Below are positions 18,801 through 27,078 of a DNA stretch of 34,555 nucleotides, piece after piece. The DNA is from a virus. The first letter of the stretch is position 1. Every line of letters begins with the position of its first letter. The translations under genes and the position numbers were made by a program. The stretch is taken from positions 1 to 34,555 of IMG/VR virus record IMGVR_UViG_3300025132_000137; one strand, 5' to 3'. The notes below the pieces were generated by a model. That model did not search any database. It was not told the DNA's origin and worked only from the letters and a program-made list of their open reading frames with translations.

Positions 18801-20725
18801 TGACTATTTGAAGCAGATGTAGGTCTATCTCCTTGAACACTAAATACAGACTGTGTGGCTGTTCCAACAGTAATTGTTGGCGTTGCGGTTGCAGATAAAT
18901 CTTTAGAATCTCTAACCCTTACAAAGGCATTTCCAACACCTAAATTTGATATTGACGGAGTAGATGTTAGATATGAATTATTAGTTGGAGCCCCTACATT
19001 ATACCATTCATAACTATATGGTGGTGTTCCTCCATTTATTCCTGTTACAGTTACCTTTCCATTTTGTAAAGGAGCAGTTGATGTTTGCTGTACAGATGCT
19101 GTAAACTTAAGGGTTTTGTCCCAACTTCCACTAGCAGTTATACCAAGATTATAATCCCATATAGTATCAAAGTCAAAGCTTTGGTATGGTTTCCACCCAA
19201 ATGATTTTAATACTGGTTCTAATAGTTCTTTTGCAATACCTTTATTTATTTTATGTTCTCTAGAATGAATATCTAAAGCGTGTTTAATATATAGATAGTG
19301 TTCATCATAATGGTCAGCAACCATGTTTACAAAATTAACATATTCACTATTTTCTTCTGAAAGAGCTATGTGTCTTGGTATCAATTTTTCTAGATTATTG
19401 TCATTAAACATATCATATCTAGATGCAGAATATAATAGTCCAGTATTATAGTAATCTCCAGTAGGATTATCAATTTGACCATACCACTTTAGTACATCTG
19501 CAGATTTTACTGGAGCCTGTACATATGGATAAGCCGCATTTAATTTTGGCCATGAGAATGGTATAAATTCACCAAAAGAATTACTAACATATGATTGAGA
19601 AGTATTATATAAATGTGATTCAAGCGGAGTAAATGCTCCTATAAGTTCATTCTTTTTATTTTCCCACTTTAATTTATTTGATTTGTAGAATAGGGATCCA
19701 GTTGCTCCAGCACCAGAAAGACCTTCTAAGTCTGACGATACTCTATTTATGTTTGCATCATAGTTTTCTATCTGTAGTAATTTGTACTTAAAATTCTCTA
19801 ACTTGGTTACCATTGAACCAAAGTGACATACATTCTTAAAACCATCATAAACGTCATCACCAATATGTTGAGGTATATCAAAATCAATATTTATTTTTAC
19901 ATCACCATAACTACTACTGTATAGTTTTCTAAGTAATATTTGTTGAGTTTTAGTATCACTACCCTCTAATAAGTCTGCTTCACTTTTCCATCCTGTTGGG
20001 GTTGGTTTATCTTGTGTATAGGCTAGAGAAAAATCTGGAGGAGCTAATTCATTTGAAAAATATGTTTTAGCATTTATAGTTAACTTAATATCTTCTACAA
20101 CTGATTCACATACTTGTTGTACAATCCAACATTCATCTCCATCTTCCAAAGTATCTGGAAGAGGTTCATATAACTTAAAGATTATTGAGTGTGGTTCACG
20201 TGGATAGGCCTCATAGTCCATAGCAAAATTAACTGCTAAAGCTAATACGTCTTGGCCAAAGTTTAAGTGTATATCCGGCCACCAATCATGTCCAGATAAA
20301 ATTGAACCTTCCATTCTTTCACCAAATGACATGAAGTCCCGTCTTAATTCTGCATTAATTGACCTAGGCCTTAATCTTATCTCTTTTCTATCACCGGATA
20401 TTTCATCAATATATAGGGTTTCATCTGGACTACCAACAAGTTTTCTCATGAAATTATACTTGACACCAAAGGTACCAGTATTATAACCCATTCTCCTAAT
20501 ATCACCATGAATATCTATTAACGTAGAAGGAGCCCTATTTTTTGTTGCCTTTTCGCCTATCTTAAAGTCTACACCGTAATTACTCTCTAATACGTTTTCG
20601 CCGCTATATATGTGAAGTTCTAGGCAGTCCTTAAATCTAGGGTCACCAAAATTAGTAAATATTGGTTTTGACCTAAGTAATTTTAAGTCTTTTTCTTCGT
20701 ATGAAGGTAATCTTTCTTCTGCCAT
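15860..20725 (-). CDS. baseplate wedge protein, gp7/gpI-like, with SprB-like and LamG insertions
   Basis: 1621 aa, directly following gp25 and gp6 and two accessory genes, where contractile systems usually place the gp7/gpI wedge subunit. Supporting stretches: residues 460-525 (helical, EYVNFVNMVADHYDEHYLYI onward), 648-690 (KELWKRMLNNLPHILKTKGT, then IRSVISAYGLPSTILKI), which resemble tail protein I sequences, and a late block FFEFLRILRYFDASLFRTVR then LIPARAKGQ. Between the first two, at about 543-620, sits a SprB/PKD-like module (GGTPPYSYEW ... ISNLGVGNAFVRVRDSKDL). A LamG-like region follows at about 710-1010, ending in GFSGSVQEFRLWQTPLSES. The tail end is Gly/Gln/Arg-rich. An AGGA site precedes the start. 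The wedge role is inferred from order and partial resemblance; the added domains probably decorate the baseplate or touch the host surface. Confidence 0.72.
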   Translation of the reverse strand: MAEERLPSYEEKDLKLLRSKPIFTNFGDPRFKDCLELHIYSGENVLESNYGVDFKIGEKATKNRAPSTLIDIHGDIRRMGYNTGTFGVKYNFMRKLVGSPDETLYIDEISGDRKEIRLRPRSINAELRRDFMSFGERMEGSILSGHDWWPDIHLNFGQDVLALAVNFAMDYEAYPREPHSIIFKLYEPLPDTLEDGDECWIVQQVCESVVEDIKLTINAKTYFSNELAPPDFSLAYTQDKPTPTGWKSEADLLEGSDTKTQQILLRKLYSSSYGDVKINIDFDIPQHIGDDVYDGFKNVCHFGSMVTKLENFKYKLLQIENYDANINRVSSDLEGLSGAGATGSLFYKSNKLKWENKKNELIGAFTPLESHLYNTSQSYVSNSFGEFIPFSWPKLNAAYPYVQAPVKSADVLKWYGQIDNPTGDYYNTGLLYSASRYDMFNDNNLEKLIPRHIALSEENSEYVNFVNMVADHYDEHYLYIKHALDIHSREHKINKGIAKELLEPVLKSFGWKPYQSFDFDTIWDYNLGITASGSWDKTLKFTASVQQTSTAPLQNGKVTVTGINGGTPPYSYEWYNVGAPTNNSYLTSTPSISNLGVGNAFVRVRDSKDLSATATPTITVGTATQSVFSVQGDRPTSASNSQRIDPISKDDIAKELWKRMLNNLPHILKTKGTEESIRSVISAYGLPSTILKIHEYGGPQKLPGRHSKNIHDRFSYSLNLTPSSNVTGSWSPVTGSNNKISYPNTMQVRFNIPDKKENKHDMVLWNTYSGSVAVWMEHTSSYVAKDSGSVYGRMVFGLRSGSFGHRGDHKYITASTEWAPLYDNDWWSVMLTRTEPGFKKITGYAFTSSNNLLDHEAQDLRYDLFCKKMSDYSRFGRINWAVSASLDISGSLGEPNRSYNRAWGSFESVSGSSTLPIIDSKFPITLRHYLGGATGSDAGDDFLAVSGSHYGAPNPISGFSGSVQEFRLWQTPLSESSFTYHVQSPTSITANNITGSYDELLVRWSMGADLLRYPVSHSLLMSSSHPYGRSRFQTSSGTPFLPTKGYLNGFEHLSQDDLTNTARRNKGYSEEEERYYTLMPRSIGPTYYSEKIRIEDNKLRGDLHPIQKREISSFDRNPLDSNKLGVFFSPTDEIDLDIASELGPFDFDNFVGDPRDTYNKKYTELIRLNNHYWKKHLGNPNFFEFLRILRYFDASLFRTVRQLIPARAKGQVGLLVKPHLLERPRILKYPSASKVGYKVNVDEKPANDMTILDAYIAPYESASLSGYSAGEGGPFIYTGLKGGSNIHRNGSNRLGRREGGFMFTPSHSQHQLTKTIPDEPQSNKQILASLDHRTVGEFEGGIQWDDKYGYFVKEYGSRYIHTTVEFPKKTGTGVDPFGARVWNAYYRRDAWGMTIHTPPHPGIHGPHGYNYDNFTASSAPDVTDGYVRYGLNRKHTSEQYVPFISQSRKSFERYRQLYYFASEFSQSLGKAIPRRHIQNWGNPTVLGGTGHINYKGSSIPSGSMPSHSLSESAEYQDFKQTALQNLYWHGCKLVGSDFNMESAQTVDGGPVVEYYDVSPFKYVAADENADGKLLTAGEGIGQQLAIRQQQAPVGRTFQQPPGQNLRGATPAPRGRNFNRGS

Positions 20726-20737
20726 TATTATCTATTC

Positions 20738-22120
20738 CTAAGTTCTATCTATTCCAGAAAAGTCTTGAGGTAATCCTCTAGCTGCTCTATGTTCAAAGTA
20801 TTCAGAATCACTTGCAAAAGTATATGAAATTCCTCCTGGCGCTGAGAATGATATTCTAGAAGATCCAGCTGGTTGTGAATATTTTCCACCAACAGTTCTA
20901 GTAACAGCGTCTGCTGCTGAAAGTTCACCGTCTATTCTCTGAACAGGATTTTCCTCATCTCCTTGAGCTGACTGTATAGATTGTACAGCTGAACCAGGGG
21001 TTGTATCTTCTACCCAAGAACCGTTTATATAATTTAATAAAACCCATCTACCTTGACTAGGTAAGAAATCAAAGTAAGGATCGAATCTAGAAACATTTGC
21101 GTCATGTCTTTCATCTCTTATAAAGTTTCCTGTTGGTACGTATACAACAGTTGCATCTGTACCGTCAGCGTCTCCTCCAATTGTTTGTGGTTCTAATTCT
21201 TTTAATAATCCACCAAGTACATTTATAAAATATGACTTTGAAGTCCTCGTACCTTTTTCATTACTTACTTCAAGATGGTATCTACCTCGATGTTGCAATT
21301 GCGCGTTTTGTATTCTTAAAACAGGCCCAGTTGAAACTACCTGATCTCTAGCTTTTCCAATACCATCAGCATTAAATTTCCAAGTAAATGTTAAACCACC
21401 CCTAATCCTAGTGTTATTTTCGTTTCTATAATTAAATGCTCTAGACATCAATACTATTGTCTCATTTGCTGCTATTTGTAAAGATGGTTCACCTATTTCA
21501 GGCAATACTTGTATTCTATATCCATCACTGTATTGTCCATCTAATGTTCCAAATCCAGGATAGCACTGAACAGTTTCTATTATTGGTGCTTCTTTAGGAC
21601 CAAGTATTGCCTTAGAAACCTGTCTTAATTGATTTATTGCTGTATCTACTACCTCTATATATTTTCTAGATTCAAAGACATGTTTTACATTTGGTACAAC
21701 ATATGGTTCTGGGCCAGCAGCAACTGTTTCTGGACTAGACATTATTACACCAAACCTATTTCTATTTGCTTTAGTTGTTTGACTAACACTACCATCAGAT
21801 AGGTTTTGAGACAGTCCACCAAAACTACTATACATGCTATCACGAGTTTCATATGTAGCCTCATTTTCTCCTGTTTGATTAAAATCAGATTCAATCTGAA
21901 CAGCGCCATCATAAGGTGTTACCATATCTTTTGTAGATATAAAGCTTACATCATTGGTTTCAGAAGGTTTTCTAGATATTTTTGCTGGAGAGTCTCCTGT
22001 ATAATATGGAGATTCTCCTCCAGAAGAATATTTACCCATTGTTTTTATCTTGGGCTTAGTCATATTTTTACTGTAAGTTAGCTTAGAAGCCTTTGTAGTT
22101 TTCTTCATTCCATAAGCCAT
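20738..22120 (-). CDS. structural protein with an immunoglobulin-like domain
   Basis: 460 aa. Residues 1-125 are polar, basic and probably disordered (MAYGMKKTTKASKLTYSKNM and Ser/Gly-rich sequence). At about 208-302 an I-set Ig-like fold is visible: LTFTWKF, then VLRIQNAQLQHRGRYHLEVS with the typical G-x-Y of strand F but no disulfide cysteines, then SYFINVLGG. The C-terminus (from about 310) is unrecognised. Ig-like domains are common on phage tails and capsids, where they bind surface sugars weakly. The gene starts 4 nt after the previous stop with a GTGAG site, and ends 12 nt before the wedge gene, so it should be co-expressed. No T4 equivalent is assigned; it could occupy the position of an accessory wedge or short-fibre attachment protein. 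Confidence 0.7.
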   Translation of the reverse strand: MAYGMKKTTKASKLTYSKNMTKPKIKTMGKYSSGGESPYYTGDSPAKISRKPSETNDVSFISTKDMVTPYDGAVQIESDFNQTGENEATYETRDSMYSSFGGLSQNLSDGSVSQTTKANRNRFGVIMSSPETVAAGPEPYVVPNVKHVFESRKYIEVVDTAINQLRQVSKAILGPKEAPIIETVQCYPGFGTLDGQYSDGYRIQVLPEIGEPSLQIAANETIVLMSRAFNYRNENNTRIRGGLTFTWKFNADGIGKARDQVVSTGPVLRIQNAQLQHRGRYHLEVSNEKGTRTSKSYFINVLGGLLKELEPQTIGGDADGTDATVVYVPTGNFIRDERHDANVSRFDPYFDFLPSQGRWVLLNYINGSWVEDTTPGSAVQSIQSAQGDEENPVQRIDGELSAADAVTRTVGGKYSQPAGSSRISFSAPGGISYTFASDSEYFEHRAARGLPQDFSGIDRT

Positions 22121-22124
22121 AATT

Positions 22125-23309
22125 TTATCTCACAACCTTAAATGTATAATCTGAATTATAGTATCTTTGTATTGTTGGTGATTCTAATGAACCACTTATT
22201 ACCTTAAATACAAAGCCATACCTTCTTTCTGCATAAAACTGTTTCATCCATAAATCAAAATAATTTCCTTGACTATCACAACTTATCACAGTGCTAGAAG
22301 TATTAAATGGTATTACTATTTCGTCAGTTGTCATGTCTTTTACAGCGTAATAAGAAGTACTAGGCATATACTTTACTGCTAATTCTGCTGAAACAGTATC
22401 ATATGTTTTTGTAGGATATTTTTCTCTACCAACAATTCTAAATCTTTCTCTACTATCCTTATTATAGTTTTTTCTTTTATTTTTAACATAGACTATATTA
22501 TCTTTAGCTATATCTAATGGAGATAAACCTCCAGTATTAAATGAAGAATCTGGCCAAGTAACTGCTAGTTTTGGTTGGTAAACAGTATGTGTTTCTGTTG
22601 AAAAGTATTGTAAGTGTCCATATGGTCTTCCATTTTTTTCTTCATTTGTTTCTATGTCTGATGGATGAGATTGGTGGGCATTTTTTCTAAATACAATAAA
22701 GCCTTCGTTTGGATTTGTACCATTTAACCAATCTTCAACAATAGGTGTAACGTTTATTTTTACATCTGTTTGTTCATAGTCAAAATCTTGGGCGCAAGTA
22801 TACACAATGTTGTTTACTGAACCGGTAAACCATGTACCTCCACCACCAATCGTGGCAAATGACCCAGTAGTATTACCAGGAGAATATGATTCAGTTGCCC
22901 ATGTATTACCAAAATATTCTTTACCATCTCTGTACTTCCAACTTACACCTTCTTCTTCAAAAACTAATGCACCACTATTTGATAATTTTTTAGTTTGTGT
23001 TCTACCCTTACCCATTTCCCATGATTGAGATACTGGATATGCTTCTAATCCATATTTATAAGCTAATCCTTTTGCTTGCACAGTGTATAAACAAAGAGAA
23101 TATGTTGCGTTTGTTATTGAACCATTTACAACTGATCGTGATATTTCACCTAAAGGAAACTTAATTAGTATTCTAGAGTTAAGTATATCAGCAGTACTAG
23201 ATGCTGAAACAACCTTTTGTATCTCTAAAATCTCATCAATTCCAGAGTTAAGGCTTTCTGACCTTTCATATATTGTTGCATCTTTTTTTGCCGTTATAGA
23301 GTAATACAT
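22125..23309 (-). CDS. baseplate-associated protein with DNRLRE/CBM96-like domain
   Basis: 394 aa. The N-terminal half has the hallmarks of the DNRLRE/CBM96-type beta-sandwich: DATIYERSESLNSGIDEILE at 10-29, a following SRILIKFPLGEI, and later INVTPIVEDWLNGTNPNEGF with IVFRKN. In bacterial surface proteins this fold binds polysaccharide or acts as a stalk. The C-terminal 125 residues (NIVYVKNKRKNYNKDSRERF to the end, including CDSQGNYFDLWMKQFYAERR) form a second, probably virion-specific domain. It begins after an AGGAG site, 9 nt after the gp6 stop. Position next to gp6 suggests a peripheral baseplate component. Domain call moderate; role inferred. Confidence 0.68.
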   Translation of the reverse strand: MYYSITAKKDATIYERSESLNSGIDEILEIQKVVSASSTADILNSRILIKFPLGEISRSVVNGSITNATYSLCLYTVQAKGLAYKYGLEAYPVSQSWEMGKGRTQTKKLSNSGALVFEEEGVSWKYRDGKEYFGNTWATESYSPGNTTGSFATIGGGGTWFTGSVNNIVYTCAQDFDYEQTDVKINVTPIVEDWLNGTNPNEGFIVFRKNAHQSHPSDIETNEEKNGRPYGHLQYFSTETHTVYQPKLAVTWPDSSFNTGGLSPLDIAKDNIVYVKNKRKNYNKDSRERFRIVGREKYPTKTYDTVSAELAVKYMPSTSYYAVKDMTTDEIVIPFNTSSTVISCDSQGNYFDLWMKQFYAERRYGFVFKVISGSLESPTIQRYYNSDYTFKVVR

Positions 23310-23318
23310 TTTTATCTC

Positions 23319-25202
23319 CTAGTATGTTACGGTTTTACCACGAATATCTATTGCTGGATACTTTATCTCAAATATTGCTGGATCTTGAGAAGGATAAACA
23401 ATTTTATTTTTAGTTGCTTCTTGTATATTATAAAAATTACCAGAATAACCAGATGCAGCATCATGCTTACAATATACGTTTATATCTTGAACAGTTTGTA
23501 CGCCTTCTATTCTATCTAACTCAGTTGCAATATTTGCTAAAAATATAGGCTCATTAAATTGCCATCTGGTAATATTAAATATTTCATTTATTTTACGATT
23601 ACACCTCAATAATACGGTATTGTTGTTGTGGCCAGGTAAGGTTATTATAGAATAATCAATACCTAAGTTTATAATAAACCCATCCTTTATATTTATTGCA
23701 TCTGTTAATATTCTAAACTTACTTAGATAATTTCTAACATTTTCCTTTGTTGTTGGATTAGAAGGGGTCAATTGACCAAATCTATTATACGATAAGACAT
23801 ACAAGTTTAATGCCAACGGATTTTTTTGCTCAACACCAGTTTCAGCATTTGTCTGTTCATCTGGTATAATAAAAGCCTTTGCAATGTTTCCAAACCTAGA
23901 TGGCATAGAATATACTCTAGATACAAAATCTTCTCTAGTTACAGTTCTATTTTGAGCAGCATAAAAGCCCATTGCATTTTGTCTTATTTCATCAACAGTT
24001 TCTGAACCTTTACCTCCAGTTGCAGGCACTGGATTATTAACGGCCAGTGATTTTTTTGTAAATTGAACTGTTGCACCATTTAATCCATCCTGATCCAGGG
24101 TAAACGCTACAGCAGAAATTTCTCTAATTGTTCCAGCTCTAACATTGTCCTTTAATCCTCCACCGACAACATACTTAAACTCCAAAGTAGTATTATTGGG
24201 GGCTTGTCCATATGCTCGCGTAAACATAGCGTTAGATGGATCCCAAGCATTATCCATAGCAGAAACATTTCCATAAGGCAAATGCATTCCCATATTATTA
24301 GGGTTTGGAATTATTATTTCATCAGCAACATTAGAACTACCAGCACCAAAACAAATTTTTGTCCTTAGGTCAGGTAATACTTTAGTCTGAAATCTCCTTC
24401 CAGTTTTTCTTATCTTTAATAGATAAGGAGTTTCTTCTTTGAATTCAGCAAAAAATGGGTCTATTGTTTTAGTGTTTCGAACCTCTTCATAAACAAAATT
24501 TTGAGATAAATAGTCTACCTCATACCATCTATTGCCGTCTGGGTCTCTACAATCTACAATTTCAGTTATATCTTTTTCTTCAAAAACTATTTCATCATAT
24601 TTTTTAGGTTCTTGGAAAGTAAATTTTTTATATCTTATTCTTCCAGAACGGGCCTTTACATTTTTTTTAAGTAGATATGTTTCAGGATTACCATTTGCAT
24701 CTATCTTATATACTGAAACATCTGTTGGGTCAAGAGAACTAGAAGTTCTAAAATCTACTGGAGCTAATGTGTAAAACTGATTTGACCCAGGATCTGAGCT
24801 ATCAGCCTTTAATCCTTCTTTTACAACTGGAGCATATCTCCAGTCTGGAGCAGCTGTTATTCCTGTTCCAGCAGCTGGTATCAAAATAAATAAATCTAAA
24901 TCAACTGATGAAGGAGCAGTTGCTATTGTCTTATATCCAAAACTTTCAGCTATATCTGAAACATTAGATCGTTCTTGTGCATGTAATAGTAAACTTTCTC
25001 TTAACTGATTATCTATGTAAAATGAAAGAACATCTCCAACATAGGCAGACATTTCAATAAACATTTGGCCTGGAGATGATTCATTAAAATCATTACTAAT
25101 ATCTGGGAAGTAGGTTTTTGCATAAGAGTTTAGTTTATCTTTGAAGCCCTTAAAATCTTTATTTAAGTAGTTTAATTTTTGTGTTTGTAATTGTTGTCCC
25201 AT
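23319..25202 (-). CDS. gp6: baseplate wedge protein gp6 (baseplate J-like)
   Basis: 627 aa, close to T4 gp6 (660 aa). The N-terminus matches gp6/baseplate-J proteins of marine T4-like phages: DFKGFKDKLNSYAKTYFPDI, then SSPGQMFIEMSAYVGDVLSF at 42-61, YIDNQLRESLLLHAQERSNV and ESFGYKT. The central family segment GSETVDEIRQNAMGFYAAQN with RTVTREDFVSRVYSMPSRFG spans about 399-437. The C-terminus is a beta-rich domain with GINLG-like turns. In T4, gp6 dimers form the inner ring of the baseplate wedge with gp25 and gp53 and drive the change of conformation. The start lies one base after the gp25 stop and is preceded by AAGGGA inside gp25, indicating coupled translation. Confidence 0.92.
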   Translation of the reverse strand: MGQQLQTQKLNYLNKDFKGFKDKLNSYAKTYFPDISNDFNESSPGQMFIEMSAYVGDVLSFYIDNQLRESLLLHAQERSNVSDIAESFGYKTIATAPSSVDLDLFILIPAAGTGITAAPDWRYAPVVKEGLKADSSDPGSNQFYTLAPVDFRTSSSLDPTDVSVYKIDANGNPETYLLKKNVKARSGRIRYKKFTFQEPKKYDEIVFEEKDITEIVDCRDPDGNRWYEVDYLSQNFVYEEVRNTKTIDPFFAEFKEETPYLLKIRKTGRRFQTKVLPDLRTKICFGAGSSNVADEIIIPNPNNMGMHLPYGNVSAMDNAWDPSNAMFTRAYGQAPNNTTLEFKYVVGGGLKDNVRAGTIREISAVAFTLDQDGLNGATVQFTKKSLAVNNPVPATGGKGSETVDEIRQNAMGFYAAQNRTVTREDFVSRVYSMPSRFGNIAKAFIIPDEQTNAETGVEQKNPLALNLYVLSYNRFGQLTPSNPTTKENVRNYLSKFRILTDAINIKDGFIINLGIDYSIITLPGHNNNTVLLRCNRKINEIFNITRWQFNEPIFLANIATELDRIEGVQTVQDINVYCKHDAASGYSGNFYNIQEATKNKIVYPSQDPAIFEIKYPAIDIRGKTVTY

Positions 25203-25203
25203 G

Positions 25204-25662
25204 TTATAAATCCCTTATGTTTATCACAACTTCTTCTTCGTCTATAGTGTTATTTACTAATCCAATTGTTAAGGAAACAAATATTCCATGAAATCTATCA
25301 ACTAAATTTCCTTCTCCAGTTTCTGGTATTTTAACATCCAATTTTTTTATTACTATATATGGAAGCCAAACCTCTACAGCTTCTCTTATCTCTGTTCCAA
25401 CTGCATCTCTTAAGACCTGGTAATTTGGTTCAAATAAATAATCCTGTAGATTTGTACCAAATTGAGGGTGGTTTACCCTTTCACCTTTTCTAGTTAGTAA
25501 TAAATTTTTTAGATTTGTAATTGCAGCGTCTATTGATAAAAATGTTAAGTCAAATAAAGAACCCTCACGTGTATTAAATGGCAAAGATATACCTAAAGCT
25601 ACATCTTCTCCATCAATTGCTGGAGTACTAAAAATTTCTCTATCTGGACCGTACTTTGGCAT
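25204..25662 (-). CDS. gp25: gp25-family baseplate wedge / sheath-initiator protein
   Basis: 152 aa; T4 gp25 is 132 aa. The family core is clear: ISLPFN followed by SLFDLTFLSIDAAITNLKNL and LLLTRKGERVNHPQFGTNL (56-72), DYLFEPN, and the helix AVGTEIREAVEVWLPYI. GPW/gp25 proteins sit at the inner baseplate, bind gp6 and start sheath polymerisation through the same kind of strand-swapping seen between sheath subunits. They are the most conserved baseplate protein of contractile systems. An AGAGGA site precedes the ATG, 3 nt after the previous stop, and gp6 follows directly. The gp25-gp6 pair fixes the identity of this region as a contractile-tail baseplate cluster. Confidence 0.95.
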   Translation of the reverse strand: MPKYGPDREIFSTPAIDGEDVALGISLPFNTREGSLFDLTFLSIDAAITNLKNLLLTRKGERVNHPQFGTNLQDYLFEPNYQVLRDAVGTEIREAVEVWLPYIVIKKLDVKIPETGEGNLVDRFHGIFVSLTIGLVNNTIDEEEVVINIRDL

Positions 25663-25665
25663 TTA

Positions 25666-26118
25666 CTATTTTCCTCTTTTCTTATCTATAGCCTTCATTA
25701 GTTCAGAATAATCTCTTGTTAGGGCATTTCCTACTTCTTCTGGTACTTCAACATGTTTTTTATCATCTGGTAACATTTGTTGTACTGACGGCTTTCCACC
25801 AAACATTTGATCAGGTGTTTCCATTCCCATCATAGCTGCAAGGCCAGGTTTTCCGCCTCTTGCATCATTTGCACCAAGAGTCTTGTTTCCCATTGTTGGC
25901 CAGGAATCTTGATTAGCTGTTTCGTTTAATACATCATTTAATACTGGGTTTTTAGTATAACTTTGTTTTGTACCATTAAATAATTTGTCAGCATGAGACA
26001 TCATACTTGAAAACTCCTCATTAGTAGAATTCTTTTTACCAAATTCTTCTTTTAGTACAGCTTTTACTTCTGCCCTTACTGCTTCTCTTATTATTTTTAT
26101 TAAATCACCTTTTTTCAT
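25666..26118 (-). CDS. conserved phage hypothetical protein, charged N-terminal helix
   Basis: 150 aa with no recognised domain. The N-terminus MKKGDLIKIIREAVRAEVKA is a strongly amphipathic, charged helix of a kind I see in small proteins of marine myoviruses. The rest is polar with Gly/Asn/Met-rich sequence (GANDARGGKPGLAAMMGME), likely flexible, and ends in a short charged helix. Position directly upstream of gp25 suggests a baseplate assembly or structural role, for instance at the place of T4 gp53, but no sequence feature supports that identity. AGGAG precedes the ATG, in a 64 nt gap with a promoter-like motif. Confidence 0.6.
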   Translation of the reverse strand: MKKGDLIKIIREAVRAEVKAVLKEEFGKKNSTNEEFSSMMSHADKLFNGTKQSYTKNPVLNDVLNETANQDSWPTMGNKTLGANDARGGKPGLAAMMGMETPDQMFGGKPSVQQMLPDDKKHVEVPEEVGNALTRDYSELMKAIDKKRGK

Positions 26119-26153
26119 TTTAATCTCCTAGTTATTAAAGATTATATTACACT

Positions 26154-26163
26154 ATATAAATAT
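26154..26163 (-). promoter_or_regulatory. putative promoter element ATATTTATAT upstream of the 150 aa gene
   Basis: On the minus strand the 10-mer is 35 nt before the ATG at 26118 in the 64 nt gap 26119-26182. It directly abuts a perfect 12 bp palindrome, TATAGCGCTATA, at 26161-26172, which could be an operator or a chance AT-rich inverted repeat. This element would drive the gp25-gp6 wedge group. Confidence 0.4.
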
Positions 26164-26182
26164 AGCGCTATAACATTATTTA

Positions 26183-26623
26183 TTACATCCAGGTGGTAGT
26201 TGCACCTGTTGCTGTTTGTACAGCAGTTCCACTCATAAACCATGGAAGAGTTACTGCCGCTAAAGCTGGTCCAAGTAATCCTATTGTCCCTGTACCATCT
26301 AAATCTACTTGTGCAAAACCTTGATAACCCATTGGAGGTATTGCTGCAAATAAAGGAAGCATTCCTGGCGCCATTTGAGCCGCAAAAACACTAACTCCAC
26401 TGTTCATTAAGTTTTTACCATTATTATCATTTTGATATGCTGCTAAAAATAGTCCTTGCATTTGTGCCTTTCCAACCTCTGCTGTTAGAGTTGGTGGAGA
26501 AGGTTTTCCGAATCCAGCATAAAATGCATCTGCCCATCCGCTAGCAAAAGATATTGCATCCCCTGGAGGATTATTTTCTAATTGTGTTACCGACGATATA
26601 AATGCACCTGCGTTAAATGCCAT
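26183..26623 (-). CDS. small hydrophobic phage protein, probable tail/baseplate component
   Basis: 146 aa, not recognised. The sequence is low in charge and rich in Ala, Gly, Met and Pro (AAQMAPGMLPLFAAIPPMGY; GLLGPALAAVTLPWFMSGTA), but has only short hydrophobic runs broken by Pro and Gly, so it is probably a soluble or packed structural protein rather than a typical membrane protein. The start has no clear Shine-Dalgarno (CACTATAAAATATG) and lies 3 nt after the preceding stop, so translation is probably coupled. Placed between the spike-tip-like gene and the gp25 group, it may be part of the hub. Function unknown. Confidence 0.6.
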   Translation of the reverse strand: MAFNAGAFISSVTQLENNPPGDAISFASGWADAFYAGFGKPSPPTLTAEVGKAQMQGLFLAAYQNDNNGKNLMNSGVSVFAAQMAPGMLPLFAAIPPMGYQGFAQVDLDGTGTIGLLGPALAAVTLPWFMSGTAVQTATGATTTWM

Positions 26624-26626
26624 ATT

Positions 26627-27016
26627 TTATAGTGTATAATTTTGTGCACTAAGCACGTTTTTAGCTGTTGATTTTGCTGTTGAAAAACCTGATGGGTCTA
26701 TCAATCCAGTTGTTGGTCCTTGACCGTGAGTATGATTATGTGTCATAATTGCTTGAGATATATCTTCCATCCATTTAACCAGTGTATCTCCAAGTACCAT
26801 CTTTTCAGTTGCATCTAGGCCTAAATAAATTGCAGGACTATTTATAATTGTATCTTGACCTGTATCTACATTAAACGTACCGTTTGTTGATATACCAACA
26901 GACTTATCTGAAAACATAAAAACTGAATCTGTTCTAGCATTAAATAATATTCTATCAGAACTTATCAGTACCTGTTTTCCTGCGTATTCAGCTGGTGCCT
27001 CTGGTTTATATGCCAT
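26627..27016 (-). CDS. short beta-rich protein, candidate central spike tip
   Basis: 129 aa. Residues about 15-75 alternate in a beta-helix-like way (VLISSDRILFNARTDSVFMF, then GISTNGTFNVDTGQDTI, INSPAIYLGLDATEKMVLGD), similar to the C-terminal strand repeats of gp5/VgrG-type spikes. A histidine cluster HNHTHG lies at 93-98. Alternating His-x-His motifs coordinate an iron ion at the tip of P2-type spikes, so a metal site is possible here, though the cluster is 30 residues from the end. It directly follows the three gp5-like genes. An AGGAG site precedes the ATG. Spike role is inferred from fold-like pattern and position. Confidence 0.6.
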   Translation of the reverse strand: MAYKPEAPAEYAGKQVLISSDRILFNARTDSVFMFSDKSVGISTNGTFNVDTGQDTIINSPAIYLGLDATEKMVLGDTLVKWMEDISQAIMTHNHTHGQGPTTGLIDPSGFSTAKSTAKNVLSAQNYTL

Positions 27017-27035
27017 AATTTAACTCCTCTTCTTT

Positions 27036-27045
27036 ATATAAATAT
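27036..27045 (-). promoter_or_regulatory. putative promoter element ATATTTATAT upstream of the 129 aa gene
   Basis: On the minus strand the 10-mer lies 19 nt before the ATG at 27016, followed by GAGGAG, in the 62 nt gap 27017-27078. No terminator hairpin is evident in the gap. Confidence 0.4.
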
Positions 27046-27078
27046 AGTTTTATTAGTAATTTTTGCAAATTAACTAGC

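Noticed and set aside
15860-20725. Flavobacterial host, suggested by the SprB-like repeat
   Set aside because: Flavobacterial genes generally lack Shine-Dalgarno sites, but most genes here have them; the module may have been acquired.
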